DNA from: Eonycteris spelaea
Taxonomy: Eukaryota > Chordata > Mammalia > Chiroptera > Pteropodidae
DNA: 64,000 bases
Direction: 5' to 3'
Assembly (NCBI GenBank): GCA_003508835.1
Contig: PUFA01000092.1
Location: 1,674,001 to 1,738,000, forward strand
Part shown: in pieces, positions 24,041 through 35,989 of the stretch
Position numbering within the stretch: position 1 is the stretch's first letter
How the letters are laid out: each line of letters opens with the position of its first letter
Translations under genes and position numbers: made by a program
Notes under the pieces: generated by a model
The model's input: only the letters and a program-made list of their open reading frames with translations
Told to the model about the DNA's origin: nothing
Database searches by the model: none

Positions 24041-24399
24041 TTCGGTGCTTGGCACAGAATATACGCTAAGTATGGAAGATGACCCTCGAGAAATTGACCC
24101 ATTCACCCTAGTGAGAGGGATACCGTCTGAGTGCCTTCATCTCTAAAATGGAGTTGACATGTTGATCTGTGCTGGGTGATAACTTAGCTTTCCAGGTTTT
24201 CAAGATTGCATATGTTTCCTCTAGTGTCATTTGGAGAAACTGTTTCTATCCAAGATAAGATAAGACAAAGGAGTGGGAGGAGTGGGGTGTCACCTAAACC
24301 ACACAAGGACAGATGAGGAGCTGTGCTGGAGTTCACAGCGAAACTAATTATTCTGAGTAACCTTATTCCAAATATTAAAGTGAGGTGGGTCTTGTAAAG

Positions 24400-26320
24400 T
24401 TAGGTAGGACAATAGAGATAACTTTGGAATGGGTTTCACAGTTCTTTCTTTGTCTTAATGAAATTTTCATAAATACATTTCCTTTACATTTTGAATCTAA
24501 ATGTGGGTATTTTATTGGAAGTTAATGATAGGTTGTAATGCAACTGATATTACTTAATTACTTTAATTCATATCAATTTAAAATAGTTTTATATTGTGGA
24601 ATTTTCTTGATTTCCTTCTTTTACCCTCATATTCAAGATGATGGTATCTTATTGCCGCTTCTTCCACAGAATCTTGTTTTTCTACCTTTTCTCTATAGCA
24701 GTTAAAAAGAAAAGTAGAAAGACTTATGATTTGTTATTTAGTATGGTGATTTTTACAAATCTCCTCTAATTTCCCCCTTTGCCTACTGTTTGTTTAGTTT
24801 ACCGTACTAAATGAATTACCATTTTCTTCACCAGTTTGTGGCTCTGGTGGTTATACTTTTCATCTTTGCTCTGATATTCCATTCCTTGATTTATGTTTCC
24901 TTTCTCTTCTTTCCCTTTTCCCTCTTATGGCTGTTTTCCATCTGCCCTTGTTTCCTTGCCCCATATCTAACATTTTTGTGCTTACTATCTCTGAAACAAA
25001 TCAGATTCTCTGTTTGACCAAGGATTCTGGCTGTCTTCGTGAATCTCTCTGAAATCTACTTGTTGCAAAATTAGCTTTTCACAAAAGAACAAGCAATAAT
25101 CTTTGATCCCCAGATAGCTTTTCAGTCTGTTTTTCGCAAAGTGCTTCTATTTTTCTCCCAAGGGTTTCTATTTTTTTTTCCTTTGGGAAGGAACCTATAC
25201 TTGTATAAGGTCTTGTTTTGATTTCGAATGAGAAGTATTGCATGGATTACATGATGAGTTCACTGAACCGGTAACCCCACTTGTGAAATTAGGACATTGA
25301 AATAAGCTTGTTAAATGAGGCTTCCAGCATTCCTCCCTTTGTCTCTTCCCATATTTTAGTGACAGCTCATAGGGTGGAGCTCCTTATTTTAATGAAATAT
25401 TTTACAGCCGGGGCAGTTTCCACCTATAAGATGGCATTTGATATCATATTTGTTATTGTTGTCTTAAACACCCTACTTGCCTTAGTAATAATGACATGTA
25501 CCATAATTAGGCAAAGGCTGTGTCAAGAGATCAATAAAATCGATTATTTTGACAATAAAGGCATTTTCATGGCCATTTTTTGTCATTTCGTGTTTGCCAG
25601 GATTTTTGAAAGGGTTGGAAATGATCATCTAGATTGAAACAAAGGTTACGTGAATGTAACATATTTGTGAGAATGCTAAGGGGGAAAACAAAAAGGTAGC
25701 TTGTGTTTTAGGGAGAAGTCAAATCTCTGCTGAAAGGTGAATGGATAGAGGGAGAAGTTTGAATATAGTTCTTGTTCATCAGAGTTTGCCTTCAGGAGGA
25801 TCATAGTGGAAGGATCTTTTGTATGAGTGGGTTGAGAGATCCTGAATGGGGTGGCTTTATTTGAGGGGCTTGCGGTTAAGAGAAGTTTGAGATAATTAGG
25901 ATTGGGCACAGAATGGAAGTGAAGTTGAAAGTTGGAGTTAGGAGTGTAATATTGAGTCAGGCTGCGGAAAACAAACCGACCACAGGACTTGGCAGTAAGG
26001 AACAGAGCAGAGCAAAAGGGAAGTTGTACCTTACGGAGGCAAAGAAAAAGAATAGGATGAAGCAGAGGAATAAAGTACTAGTTTGCTAGAGGTGGAGGAC
26101 TTGCTATAGTTCGAACTGGTCATAGCCAAACTGGAAGCCATTTTTGTTAGTCCTTGGAACTGGTAGAGGAAACATGAGTATAATGATGTAGGGAGTCACT
26201 TTGTAATTCATTATGCATTAGTTTAGTCTTTGATCCACATTTTTATTCTTCAAATATCGATGTGTCTATGTATAACATTTTTCACTGAGTAAATGTAAAT
26301 TTTCCATTATTCATCTAGTC
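24400..26320. other. Unassigned sequence including a 109-codon open stretch
   Basis: A pyrimidine-rich part (24580-25030) precedes 25250-25640, which is complex in composition and open for 109 codons at 25308-25637. That frame has a hydrophobic middle (IIFVIVVLNTLLALVIM) but no family resemblance, no splice context and no promoter that I see. A conserved non-coding element is possible, not shown. Confidence 0.35.
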
Positions 26321-26324
26321 ACTA

Positions 26325-26420
26325 AGTCAGTGACTATTTTATTGAGTGCTAAGTATATGCCCAGGCTCCTACAGCTCTGGAAAAGGGAGAGAAATGTAAA
26401 AGTCCAGGTCTGTTCTATTG
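26325..26420 (+). mobile_element. Ancient interspersed repeat fragment
   Basis: TTTTATTGAGTGCTAAGTAT and CCCAGGCTCCTACAGCTC match the opening of the unassigned old family seen near 3870. Confidence 0.4.
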
Positions 26421-26794
26421 CTGGGTAAGCAGAGGAGTGAGTTCATTAGAATGTGAAGTTGCATTGGTTCATATGTGATTTCTCCAAGTTAATCTTTTGA
26501 ATCACAGAGTAGCAACCTTTCTCATTTAAGAAAGTCACAGCAACATATAAGCCATAAGAAAACCTGAAAATTCTGCTAAAGTGACTTTTTGGGGATAAAG
26601 CAGTGTAATGTAATAATTAGAAACACAAATTCTTAATTTGTCAGATTTATGCCTCTTTTTCTTTTCTTTTGGGTTAATCCCCCCACCCTCCCACATTTTA
26701 AGTTCTTCTCTATTCTGGATCATCAAGGTCATTGTAGAAACTTCTAGAAGCTTTATTGTTTGCCATTCATATGTAGATTTATAACTCACCTGTG

Positions 26795-28470
26795 TATAAT
26801 TTTTGTGTATGACGTGAGGTGGGTATCAAATTTAAGTTTTTTCCAAATGTATATCCAGTTTTCCTAGTAGCATTTATTGAAAAGATAGTTTTCCTCCTGG
26901 ATTGCTACTTTTATTCCACATTGCTATTTTTGTTGTAAATCAAGTGTATTAATATGTGTATGAATCTTTGTTCAGTTTCATTGGTCTGTTTGTCTATTCA
27001 TGTGCTATTACCATACTGTCTTATTTATTATTGTAGCTTTATAGTAAATCTTATTTTCCCATCTAGTTCTTCTTAGAGATTGCCTTGGTTATTCTTGACC
27101 CTTACATTTCTGTATGAATTTTAGAATCAAGTTCTGAAAAAAAAAATCTGTTAGAATTTTAGTTGAAATTGCACTGAATCTAGAGATTTCTTTGGAGAGA
27201 ATTGTCTTCTCATCTAGGATCATAGTGTATTGCTTAGATTACCTTAGTTCTTACTTAATTTTTCTTAATGATGTTTTATAATTTCAAAGTTTTCTCTGTA
27301 GTCTTATATTACATATTTTTTCTTTTAATATTTACTTTGCTCTAATTTCAGATTTTCAGAAGAGTTGCAAGAACAGTATTCTACAGAAATTCCTGTGTAC
27401 CTTCACCCAGATTCCTTAAATGACCACCTTACCACGTTTTCTTTATCCTTTTCCCCATCTTTTTACACCCATACCCACACTTGACACTTAGAAGTTTTTG
27501 AGTGTAAGTTGCACCTGCCCCTTCATTCCGAAACATTTTCTGTGTGTATTTTCCTAATAACTAAATCATTCTTCCACACGACCACCGGTAACACTTATCA
27601 GTAGTATCATTTAAAATCTGCAGGCCTTATTCAGAAATCATAAATCCTCCCAAATATTACATTCATAGCAAGAATAAATCCTGGATTATGTGTCGTGTTC
27701 AGTTGTCATGTTGCTTTAGTTGCCTGTCATCTGTAATATTTCCTCATCTTCCTTTGTGTTTCATGGCCTTGAAATTTTTGAATGATTTAAGCTGGTTATA
27801 TTGTATAAAGGCTCTCTATTTGGGTTTGCTTGCTCTTTCCTCATGATGAGATTTAGATTATACATTCTGGCAGGAGCACCACAGAAGTAGTACGATGTAC
27901 TAAGCAGAGTTTTAATTATTTGACTAAGGTGGTGTCTGCCTTTTTACATGTAAAAGTACTATTTTCTGATTTGTAATTAGCAAGTATCTTTGGGGAGATG
28001 AACACATTTTTAAGTTAGATTTATTCCTAGGTATTGGATATTGTTTGATGCTATTGTAAATGATATTTAAAACATTTTCAACTATTGTTGGTATATAGAA
28101 ATATTCATTTTTGTACATTGAACTTATATTCCGCAGACTTATTTAAACTTATTTATTAGGATTTATCTGTAGTTTTTAAAAATATTTTCTTTGTATACAA
28201 TCATGTCTGCATTAAAGACAGTTTTATTGCTTCCTTTCCAATCCTTGCATCTTTTTCTCCTCTTTTGTACCTTACTGCACCAATTAAGACCTCAAGTAAA
28301 ATGTTGAAGTGGTGGGAACAGGCATCTTTACCTAATTTCTATTTTTAAAAATAGAAACTTTTTAAAGGAGAAGCTTTTTACGCTTTATTGATAAGTGTGA
28401 TTTTTTTTTTTTCCTGTAGATGTTTAGGTCATTAAGGAATTTACCCTTTCTTCCTGGTTTTCTGAGGATC
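26795..28470 (-). mobile_element. Two abutting antisense L1M fragments
   Basis: 26795-27300 reads as reversed L1 ORF2 (for example GTTTCATTGGTCTGTTTGTC, TTATTGTAGCTTTATAGTAA and AAATTGCACTGAATCTA). 27300-27910 reads as a reversed old L1 3'UTR (TGACCACCTTACC, GTCGTGTTCAGTTGTCATG, CATGATGAGATTTAGATTA). 27960-28470 returns to ORF2 (AGATTTATTCCTAGGTATT, GCTTCCTTTCCAATCC). As the strand is minus, 27300-28470 is one L1 (ORF2 then 3'UTR) and the left part belongs to a second copy. Confidence 0.75.
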
Positions 28471-28544
28471 TTTTAAAAAATAAATTACAAATGACTGTTG
28501 AATCTCATCAAATTTTTATACTATTCATATTGTGAATTCTAATT

Positions 28545-29440
28545 GATTTTTTTTAAAAGTCAAGTTTATGAAGGTATAATTTACATAAAATGAAATTCAC
28601 TTTTTTAGGAGTACAGTTTTACATTTAGAATAGTTTCATTTCCCCAAAAAGTTCCCTCATTTTTCTTTGTAGTCAATTCTATTCCCCCTCCTCAGCTCTT
28701 TACCACCCCTAATCTGATTTCTGTCATTTCAGATTAGTTTTGCCTGTTCTAGTATTTCATATAGATGGAATCTTACGCTATAATTCCTCTTATCTCATGT
28801 CTTTCACTTAGCATAATGCTTTTGAGACTCATCCATGTTATTGCGGCTGTTGGTAGGTTCAGTCCTACTTATTGCTGAGTATATTTGCATTGTACAGATA
28901 TTTGTTTGTTCATCCATTGATGGATATTGGAATTGTCCAGTTTGGAGCAATTACAAAAATAAGTTACTATAAACATCCAGACATAAGTCTTTGTGTAGAT
29001 GTTTCTCTTGGGTAAATATCTAGGATTAGGACTTAAGATAGTATGGTAAGCAAGATAGAAGAGTTCCAGGTATTTTGCATCCTTACTCACATTTGATATT
29101 ATTATAAGTTTTTTAAAGTTTTAGCTTTTCTAGTAGATGTGTAGTGGTATCACATTGTGGTTTTAATGTGCATTTCTCTAATAATTATAATAGTTAATGG
29201 ACTTCTTTTCTTGTGCTTCTTTGTCCTATAATAATTTGAAGTATCTTTTCATTTATTGATTTTTTTGAATATTAAAGTTGGTTCCTAGAGTAAACCAAAT
29301 ACAACTAGTTGTGTTATATTGTACTTTTAAATTATTATTGGATTTGGTTTGCTAATATTTTATTAAGGATTTTTGTATCTATATTCATGAATTTTATTAT
29401 CAAGATTACTTCAGGATAAGTTGTGGAATTCTTTGCACAA
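28545..29440 (-). mobile_element. Antisense L1M 3'UTR and ORF2 fragment
   Basis: Old L1 3'UTR in reverse: GAAGGTATAATTTACATAAA, CCACCCCTAATCTGATTTCTG, TTTGCCTGTTCTAG, CTTTCACTTAGCATAATG, AGACTCATCCATGTTATTGC, GGTATCACATTGTGGTTTTAA. At 29280-29440 the ORF2-like AACTAGTTGTGTTATATTG...GGATTTTTGTATCTATATTC follows. No open frame of interest. Confidence 0.8.
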
Positions 29441-29659
29441 GACTGTATAATATCTGTCACATTAATTTCTCAACCATTTTCTTTTGAGAAAATAATGAGT
29501 AAGTGAAATATATAAGAAAAGTTGAATTATTTTCTTATTTGTGGCATAAACATGTAGGACTAAAAATTTGTTTCTGATGCCTATTTGAATATTTCTGGAG
29601 TATACAGAATACAGTTCTGCGTTATCTGTGGTGCACACTAAACTCTTCTGTGTAGTCAG

Positions 29660-30030
29660 CATTTATAGAATGTTTATTATATCCTTGGCTTTAGGATACA
29701 TAGGTGAGTCAGAATGATCCCCATCATCCGGGTGCTTTAGTTTAGTGAGAACATAAATATTCATAATAACACTTTCTCAGTTTCTGTTGGAAGAGTGTAT
29801 GTGGGATAAAGTGGGAAAAAGATGAGAAAGAGTGGTGGGAAGAGATTGAGCTTAGGCAGGAAAAACCTCAGAGAAAGGTGATGCAAGAACTGGTTTCCGG
29901 AATGATTTTGTTAGAGAGAGGTATTTAAACAAAGTTGTGGAGATCAGATCAGCCTGGAGTACTTGGGGGAACTTGGAGCAATTGAGAATGGATGGAAAGT
30001 GTGGACCTGAGAGAGGAGGTTCGAGAAAGT
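29660..30030 (+). mobile_element. Ancient interspersed repeat, family not assigned
   Basis: AGAATGTTTATTATATCC, GTGCTTTAGTTTAGTGAGAA, then AACCTCAGAGAAAGGTGATG and CTTGGAGCAATTGAGAATGG, the same family type; followed directly by an L1 3' end. Confidence 0.45.
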
Positions 30031-30129
30031 AGTTATGTAAAGAAATAAACATTTGCCATGCTATTAAACCAATGAAAAAATTGAGGCAGTATGATATTCC
30101 TTCAAATGTAATATATACTTTAAAAACAA

Positions 30130-30482
30130 TAATAGAGAATGTGGAAACTAAAATACAGATGAACAGACAAAACAGAAACAAATTCATAGATACAGAGAAC
30201 ATTTTGATAATTGCCAGTGGGAGGAGGGTGGGGGATGGTGGAAAAAGGGGAAGGGATTAAGAAATTCAAATTGGTAGTAAGAAAATAGTCATGGGGATGT
30301 AAACTATACATAGGGATTATAGTCAATAATATTGTAATGATGTATGATGTCAGATGGGTAGTAGATTTATTGGGGTGATCACTTTGTAAGTTATATAAAT
30401 GTTGTACACCTGAAACTAATATAGTATTGTGTGCCATCTGTAATTGAAAAAAATTTAAAAAGCTATTCAAAAGAAAAAAAAA
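30130..30482 (+). mobile_element. L1 3' end with poly-A tail
   Basis: 5'-truncated L1 3'UTR of laurasiatherian type: TAGATACAGAGAAC...GGAGGAGGGTGGGGGATGG, GATTATAGTCAATAATATTG, TGGGGTGATCACTTTG, TACACCTGAAACTAATATAG, TGCCATCTGTAATTGAAAA and an A-rich tail to about 30482. The open frame on the opposite strand (30120-30608) is a by-product of this sequence. Confidence 0.85.
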
Positions 30483-30879
30483 AACAATGGAATTACTCTC
30501 TGTGTTAAAAGTAGATACAACTGATGAACTGAGGAAAAATGCTGAGAGATCTGTAGACTCACTTGCTATATAGATGACTAGTATTAGGTCACAAATCTCA
30601 AAGTACATTGTTTTTAACTTTGTGCTGGGCTCTTAATACCAGGTTTCATTAAATCTAAATTCTACTCTAGTAAGCCATCAATTATGAGGAGCACAATTAT
30701 TTTATCATAATCTTAAAAAGATACCAAGGAGTGCAGTAACTGTTAGGATTGTTGCTGTTATTTTATAAGTAAAGTGATGCTCAAGGTGAAGCAGCAAAAC
30801 CTTCTACCTTATATGGAGCGAGGAAATACCGGATAGTCGAGCTGAATTCAAAAAAGAAAAAAGCACTTGAGATCTAATT

Positions 30880-32030
30880 ATGAACATTTGTTAGATACTG
30901 GAGTGCTCCAAAGAATTACAGAAGATAATTAGTCTGTGTCTTAACAGAACACAGTAAAGTCTTTGACTGCATGAGTCATGAAAAGCTATGAGTGACTCTG
31001 AAGGAAATGGGTGTGCTTTCATACTTGATTGTCTTGAAGTGTAACCTGTATGGTGAATAGGAAGCCACTGTAAGGCCAGATATGGAGAGAGAGAATGGTT
31101 TTCTATAGGCAAAGGTGTCAGACAGGGGTGCATTTTGTCTGCCTATGTGTTTAATTTGCATGCAGAATGTTTTGTATGAAAAACTGAGCTAGACTCAGAG
31201 GAAGGAGTGAAAATTGGTGGAGGAAATATTAGTAACTTAAGCAGATGACACCATTTTACTGGCATAAAGTAGCAATGATTTGAAACAACTTCTGATGAAA
31301 GCAAAAGAAGAAAGTGCCAAAACAAGACTTCATTTGAGTATCAAGAAGACAAAAATCACGACTACAGAAGAACTTGACAACTTTAACATAGAGAATGAGG
31401 ACATTGAAAATGTTAAAGATTTTGCTTATTATGGTTCAGACATCCTATCAGGTGGACACTGCAGTCAGGAAATCAAGAGAAAGCTGAGACTGGGAAGGAC
31501 AGCAATGGAAGAATTAGGAAAGATCATCAAGAGCAAAGATGTGTCATTAGAGCCATGGCTGAGATCATGCCCACTCTTGAATTCCCTCTTACTATGTATG
31601 GATGCGAAAGCCTACAATGAAGTAGGCTGATAGGAAAAAAATGAGTTTATTTTAAAATATGGTGCCAGAAGAGAGCTCTACGGACACCCAGGAGTGCCAG
31701 AAAGATGAACAAGTGAGTCTAGCAAATTAAGCCTGAAACAATGCGAAACATTTCTAGAGACAGAAATGACAAAACTGAAGCTGTCCTACTTCAGGTACAT
31801 CATGAGAAGGCAGGGTTCTTTGAAAACGGTAATAATACTGGAAAAAAACAGAAGGAAGACCAAATATGAAATTGATTGGTTCCATAAAAGAAGCCAGAGG
31901 CATGAGTCTACAGTAGCAAAGGAGGGCTGCCGAGGATAGATCATTGTGGGTATCACTCATTCATATGGTTGCCAGGAGTTGGAGCCAACTCAATGGCATA
32001 TAACTGCTGAAAAAGGAAAAAAAAAAAAAG
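30880..32030 (+). mobile_element. Decayed RTE-clade LINE, reverse-transcriptase and C-terminal part
   Basis: 5'-truncated non-LTR retrotransposon. In broken frames one can read landmarks of an RTE-type reverse transcriptase: FDCMSHEKL and LKEMG (palm start), a remnant of the RQG block, ADDTILLA (the catalytic YADD with its Tyr lost), then LLMKAKEESAKTRLHLSIKK, and later GGHCSQEIKRKLRLGRTAM followed by IIKSKD. These blocks and their order are typical of RTE/BovB-like elements rather than L1. The longest open piece is 116 codons at 31280-31630. Downstream, the CGAAAGCC region and the closing GTTGGAGCCAACTCAATGGC resemble RTE 3' ends, followed by an A-rich tail at about 32012-32030. Stops and frameshifts show it is dead. 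Whether it is an ancient mammalian RTE or a younger BovB-like lineage cannot be decided by eye. Confidence 0.75.
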
Positions 32031-32239
32031 CCAAATACGTAATGACACACCACTGATTGCTAAATGCATCTTAGTTTTAAACATGTTAGCACATGAAAAA
32101 GTGCATATTAAAATAATCAGTATATATGGTATTTCATTTAACCCCACAATAGCAGTTTTAAGTAGGCAGTGGGCCTTATAACTCACTAGGATATGTCAAT
32201 GGTTTGCCAGAGTAGCTCTTGAATAATCAAACCTGTGGT

Positions 32240-32970
32240 TGTTGGTGGGTCCTCCACGCCAGCGTTGTTGCTGCTGCTTCCTCAGCCTAGCCCAGTCTCC
32301 CCATGGTGGTCGCCTTAGTGGATGCCTGGAAGCTAGTAGACGGCAAGAATTTCGATTTAAAAAAAAAAAAGAAAAAAAAAATAATTTCAATGAGCCCATG
32401 AAGTCAGTTGCTGTGGATTTTGCTGCCAGGCAGGTGGCAAGCATCACCAAGCCTACTGCAGTCATCACAATGAATGAGTATACAATCATCATAAAAACAC
32501 ACAGCTCCTTCCAGGATAACGAGGTCACCTTCCAGCTGGGGGTGGAGTTCAGTGAGAGTGGCAGATGACAGGAAAGGCCAGGTCCATTGTGACAGTGGAT
32601 GGAGGCAGACTTGTTCACGTGCAGAAATGGGGCAAGAGTCAGTACTCGTGCGAGAGCTCATTGATGGAAAACTCATTCTGACACTCACCCCTGGAGTGCA
32701 GTTTGTACCCACACTTAGAGAAAGAGGCATGACCTACCCACTCCTTCACTTGACTGCTGCTCCTCTGCCTACACCTGGACTCAGCACTAGATTGCCTCAT
32801 TTTTTTCTCTGACATTTTGTAAAATCCACCTTAGTTGGGGGAAATTCTTCTGGGGGTCCATTCTGGATTCAGTTCTGGTACCCACTGTGTTTGTTTTCTT
32901 AACTGTGTCCAAAGGATGCTCTGAGGTCAATAAAGCAGAGCCAAGGCCAAACAAAACAAAACAAAAACAC
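32240..32970 (+). pseudogene. FABP3: FABP3 (heart fatty-acid-binding protein) processed pseudogene
   Basis: An intronless copy of a fatty-acid-binding-protein mRNA. The ancestral ATG is at 32303, followed by readable pieces: WKLVDGKNFD, then MKS...ARQVAS.TKPT, then IIKTHSSF...LGVEF, then in another frame ADDRK and VDGGRLVHVQKW, then back to LVRELIDGKLILTLT. The KLILTLT ending and LVDxKNFD start fit FABP3 better than FABP4 or FABP7. The parent gene has four exons; here all pieces are contiguous. A 3'UTR follows, with AATAAA at 32929-32934 and then an A-rich tail (AACAAAACAAAAC type) to about 32970, the hallmarks of LINE-mediated retrocopying. At least three frameshifts and an A-rich insertion in codons 19-20 make it non-functional. 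A clear target-site duplication for the whole copy was not found. Confidence 0.85.
32356..32382 (+). mobile_element. A-rich insertion with apparent 8-bp target duplication inside the FABP3 pseudogene
   Basis: A 27-bp tract (TTT, 12 A, G, 9 A or so, then T) splits the FABP-like frame right after the NFD codons. The bases before it (AATTTCGA, 32348-32355) are nearly repeated after it (AATTTCAA, 32383-32390), and the gene sequence resumes with TGAGCCCATGAAG as expected for the parent. This looks like target-primed insertion of little more than a poly-A tail. Replication slippage is an alternative, but it would not easily create the flanking direct repeat. Confidence 0.6.
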
Positions 32971-33574
32971 CAAGCCTGAGCTTGTTGACTCCTCAAATGC
33001 TGAATTATACAGTACTATAATTTAGTTACTTACCCTTTAGTATTAAACATTTAGCTTATTTCTGAGTTTTTCTCTTTTTGTTCTTTTTCTCTTCTTTTTT
33101 TTTGCCCTCCTCTTTTTTTGTAAGTACCACCTCAAAGAATATAAGTAAACTTCTGATTATTTTAAGCATAATGCCTAGAAATAATAGTAGATCAAAATGT
33201 CTAAACATTATATAGATTCTAGATATATGCATATAGCCATATTGCTTTTCAAAACTATAGTACCAGTTTATATTTTTCACAATAATTCTTAGAGATAATA
33301 AGTTGCTCTGTAACTTTGTTCGCATTTGTTATTACAATACAGGTTTTTTCAGTTCTATAGGCAAAAATAGTATATCATTTTAATTTGTGTTTTTTTGATT
33401 ACAAGATTGAAGACTTAATCACATTCATTTTTATGGAAGTTTATTGGTGTAAGTTTCTGGCCTTTTTTGTGGTTATGAGTAAATTATAAATTAAGTACAG
33501 ATGTAATTATGCAGCTGTTAGGACATTTTTAATTACTAGATTTATTTTTCCCTTACAATAGCATAATAACTATA

Positions 33575-33722
33575 TAGAATGATTTTTTTTATTATAGTGA
33601 CATTTATGAACAAAATCCCTTAAGTTTCAAGTGTACAATTCAACAGTAAGTTATTTTGCATTGTGTATTCACTGCCAATAGTTAGATTTCTTTCTGTCAC
33701 CACTTATTTGACCCCTTTTACC
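33575..33722 (-). mobile_element. Antisense L1 3' end scrap
   Basis: TTATTATAGTGACATTTATG, TTTCAAGTGTACAATTCAAC and TGTGTATTCACTGCCAATAG are a short reversed L1 3'UTR. Confidence 0.6.
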
Positions 33723-33724
33723 TG

Positions 33725-35985
33725 TAAAAAATAATTGATGCAATTAGAAAATTTTGGAGTGTTGGCTTTCTTTGCTCTGCGGTTCAGTTACAGATTTTTC
33801 TAGGCGAGGTTTCATGTTTTAAAAAGAGTTAATATACTTAACATGTATAATGTTTATGATCCTGTTAATGCTGTGATAAAATTGTAATTGCTGTGAAGCA
33901 TGATTAAGTATCCAAAATTATTAAAATTATAATAGTTTATGCTTAAAATATAATAAAGCTGTGCTATACTAAGTGGTTAAAACAAATTGGGGACTTAAGT
34001 GATAAAACAAAGATTCTGCTAAGATCCTTTCCTCCTGAGTTTATTCCCTTAGCAGAAAGGACTTCATTAAGGAGACTGATTTCTCAGCTGATTTAAGAAT
34101 GAAAAATATATATTTCCACTCTAATCTTTTATGGGGATTTGTTCAAATACTTGTAAAGCGGAAGCATTTGGGTTGAATATTTAAAAAGATTTCTTTTGAG
34201 CCACTCTAACTGCTAATTATTTCTAAGTGGTTTTCAATAACATGTAGTGCATACTTGAATTCCTTTTTAGGAACAAAAAATTGGATGTTCAGTAATATAT
34301 TTTAAAATATATTACATAAACTGTAGTACATAATATATTTTAAATGCAGAATTTTCTTCTAGCATTTAATTTCTACAAGTGGGCTATGATTGAAACAGAT
34401 TTTTAAAAGTAGAAGGGTTGGCACTGTTTAATCCAAAGCGAATGGATGGACAAAGGAAAGCCTTGTTTTAGTGCTGTGTTATGCAGCTCTGGATGAGTCA
34501 CTTAACTTTTCCCCGCCTTTGTTTTTATATTTGGAAATGAACACAACAACGTGGGTCATTGATTGTTCAGATTGTAAAACAGTCAAATTCTGATATTCTT
34601 TCGAAGAGCTGGTACACCTCTCACTGTTGCCATTTGGTTCTAAGTTTGAGGTTAACACTGCATGGCTTGATCCCATCTAGCATGTTTTAAGTGATTTTGC
34701 TTTTTTGATACTACTGAGGTATCCTGAGTGACGATATGGGTTATCAATCTCTTGTAAACAAAATAAGATATTAGCTTATTCTCTAGAAGATAAGTTGGAC
34801 TGCGTAATTATTTTCTACAAAGTCAAAAGAGGAGAATTTGTGCCATAGAAATTAAGATCCCCACATGTATTTTTGCCGTTATTTTGAAAAATTAAGTATT
34901 TTCTCTCAAGGTTATAGAGTAGCAGAGCTTCTGTAAAGTTTCTTTTATATTTCTACATCTATTTTTAATTAAGCCATAGACTCTTCATTTAGAATGTAGT
35001 ATTTGAGAATGTTGAAATAAAGTAAAAATACTAACGTTGTAGGCCTTTGTGGGATTGCTACCATGTAGTAGATACAATAAATGAAGAATGATGAGCAATA
35101 GTCATGATTCTGCTGGCTTTGGGTACTTCTATTTTTCTTTTATTGTGCTTTTTCATTTATTATATACATTTGAGTATTTCTGCTGACATTTCAAGAAAAC
35201 TTATTTTCTGTTCATGATAATTTAAAAATTTAAAGATCATAAATGATTTTACTCTTTCCTGGGGTTAAACCCTTTTCTTTAGGGAAACATTTCAAATTTT
35301 GTAATGAAAGTTAAGTAAGAAATGACTGTGTTAATATAGTATTAGGGCTTTTAAAAAAGCAATGATGAAAATTTCAAATGTAAAATTATCAGATTAATAA
35401 GCTTTGTTAAACATTTCCAATGCAACAATGTAAATAAACAGTGAATTTTTCTATAAAATTGTTTTTCCTCGTTAAGCATTAATTTCTTGTTTGCATACAT
35501 TTATCTGTTTTTCTCTTCTGATACTTCCATTAAAGTGATAACACAGAAATTAAAAAATATAAATTTATAAGAGCAAAGAGATTTGAAGAAGGCAATAGTA
35601 GTTGAAGGATTTCAGCAAATTTGGCTAGAGGAATATTATCTGACTTTGTTAAGTAGAGGAATCTGTATTTAAGCTCTTGCTGCTGGGAAAATTAACAAGA
35701 GGAAATGAGATGCTTAATGGTTAGAGGTTTCAGTTACTACAGAAGGTGAGGGCAAAGACTCAGGGTTAAAAACAGTGGGGTTGGTTGAAAGGCTATGTGT
35801 GAAGAGGTTAGGCCTCCAGTTTCTTAACTGTCTTGCCAGAGACCAGGAGCCTTTTTCTCTGGAAAACTTTATCGGAATAGACACTAACAGTGGAAACATC
35901 TCCACAAAGGAGTTACTTTAGAATGAAGTTTACCAGGTGATACTCTGGATCTACTGAAACAGAGCTTCTAGTCAGCTTTTTAGTG
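33725..35985. other. Apparently unique AT-rich intronic sequence
   Basis: Apart from a possible MIR near 34400-34560 nothing is recognisable. Confidence 0.45.
34400..34560 (+). mobile_element. Possible MIR fragment
   Basis: TGGATGAGTCACTTAACTTT followed by a CCTTTGTTT...GGAAATGAA stretch resembles the sense MIR core, strongly diverged. Confidence 0.4.
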
Positions 35986-35989
35986 ACTT

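Noticed and set aside
25308..25637. 109-codon + strand frame with a hydrophobic segment as a membrane protein gene
   Set aside because: No recognisable domain and no promoter or splice evidence. One frame of this length is expected by chance in 64 kb.
30120..30608. 162-codon minus-strand frame, the longest in the window
   Set aside because: It is the reverse of an L1 3'UTR and its A-tail; the FFF/SFF-rich translation is typical of that.
32196..32730. Minus-strand frames of 140 and 108 codons
   Set aside because: They are antisense shadows of the FABP3 processed pseudogene.
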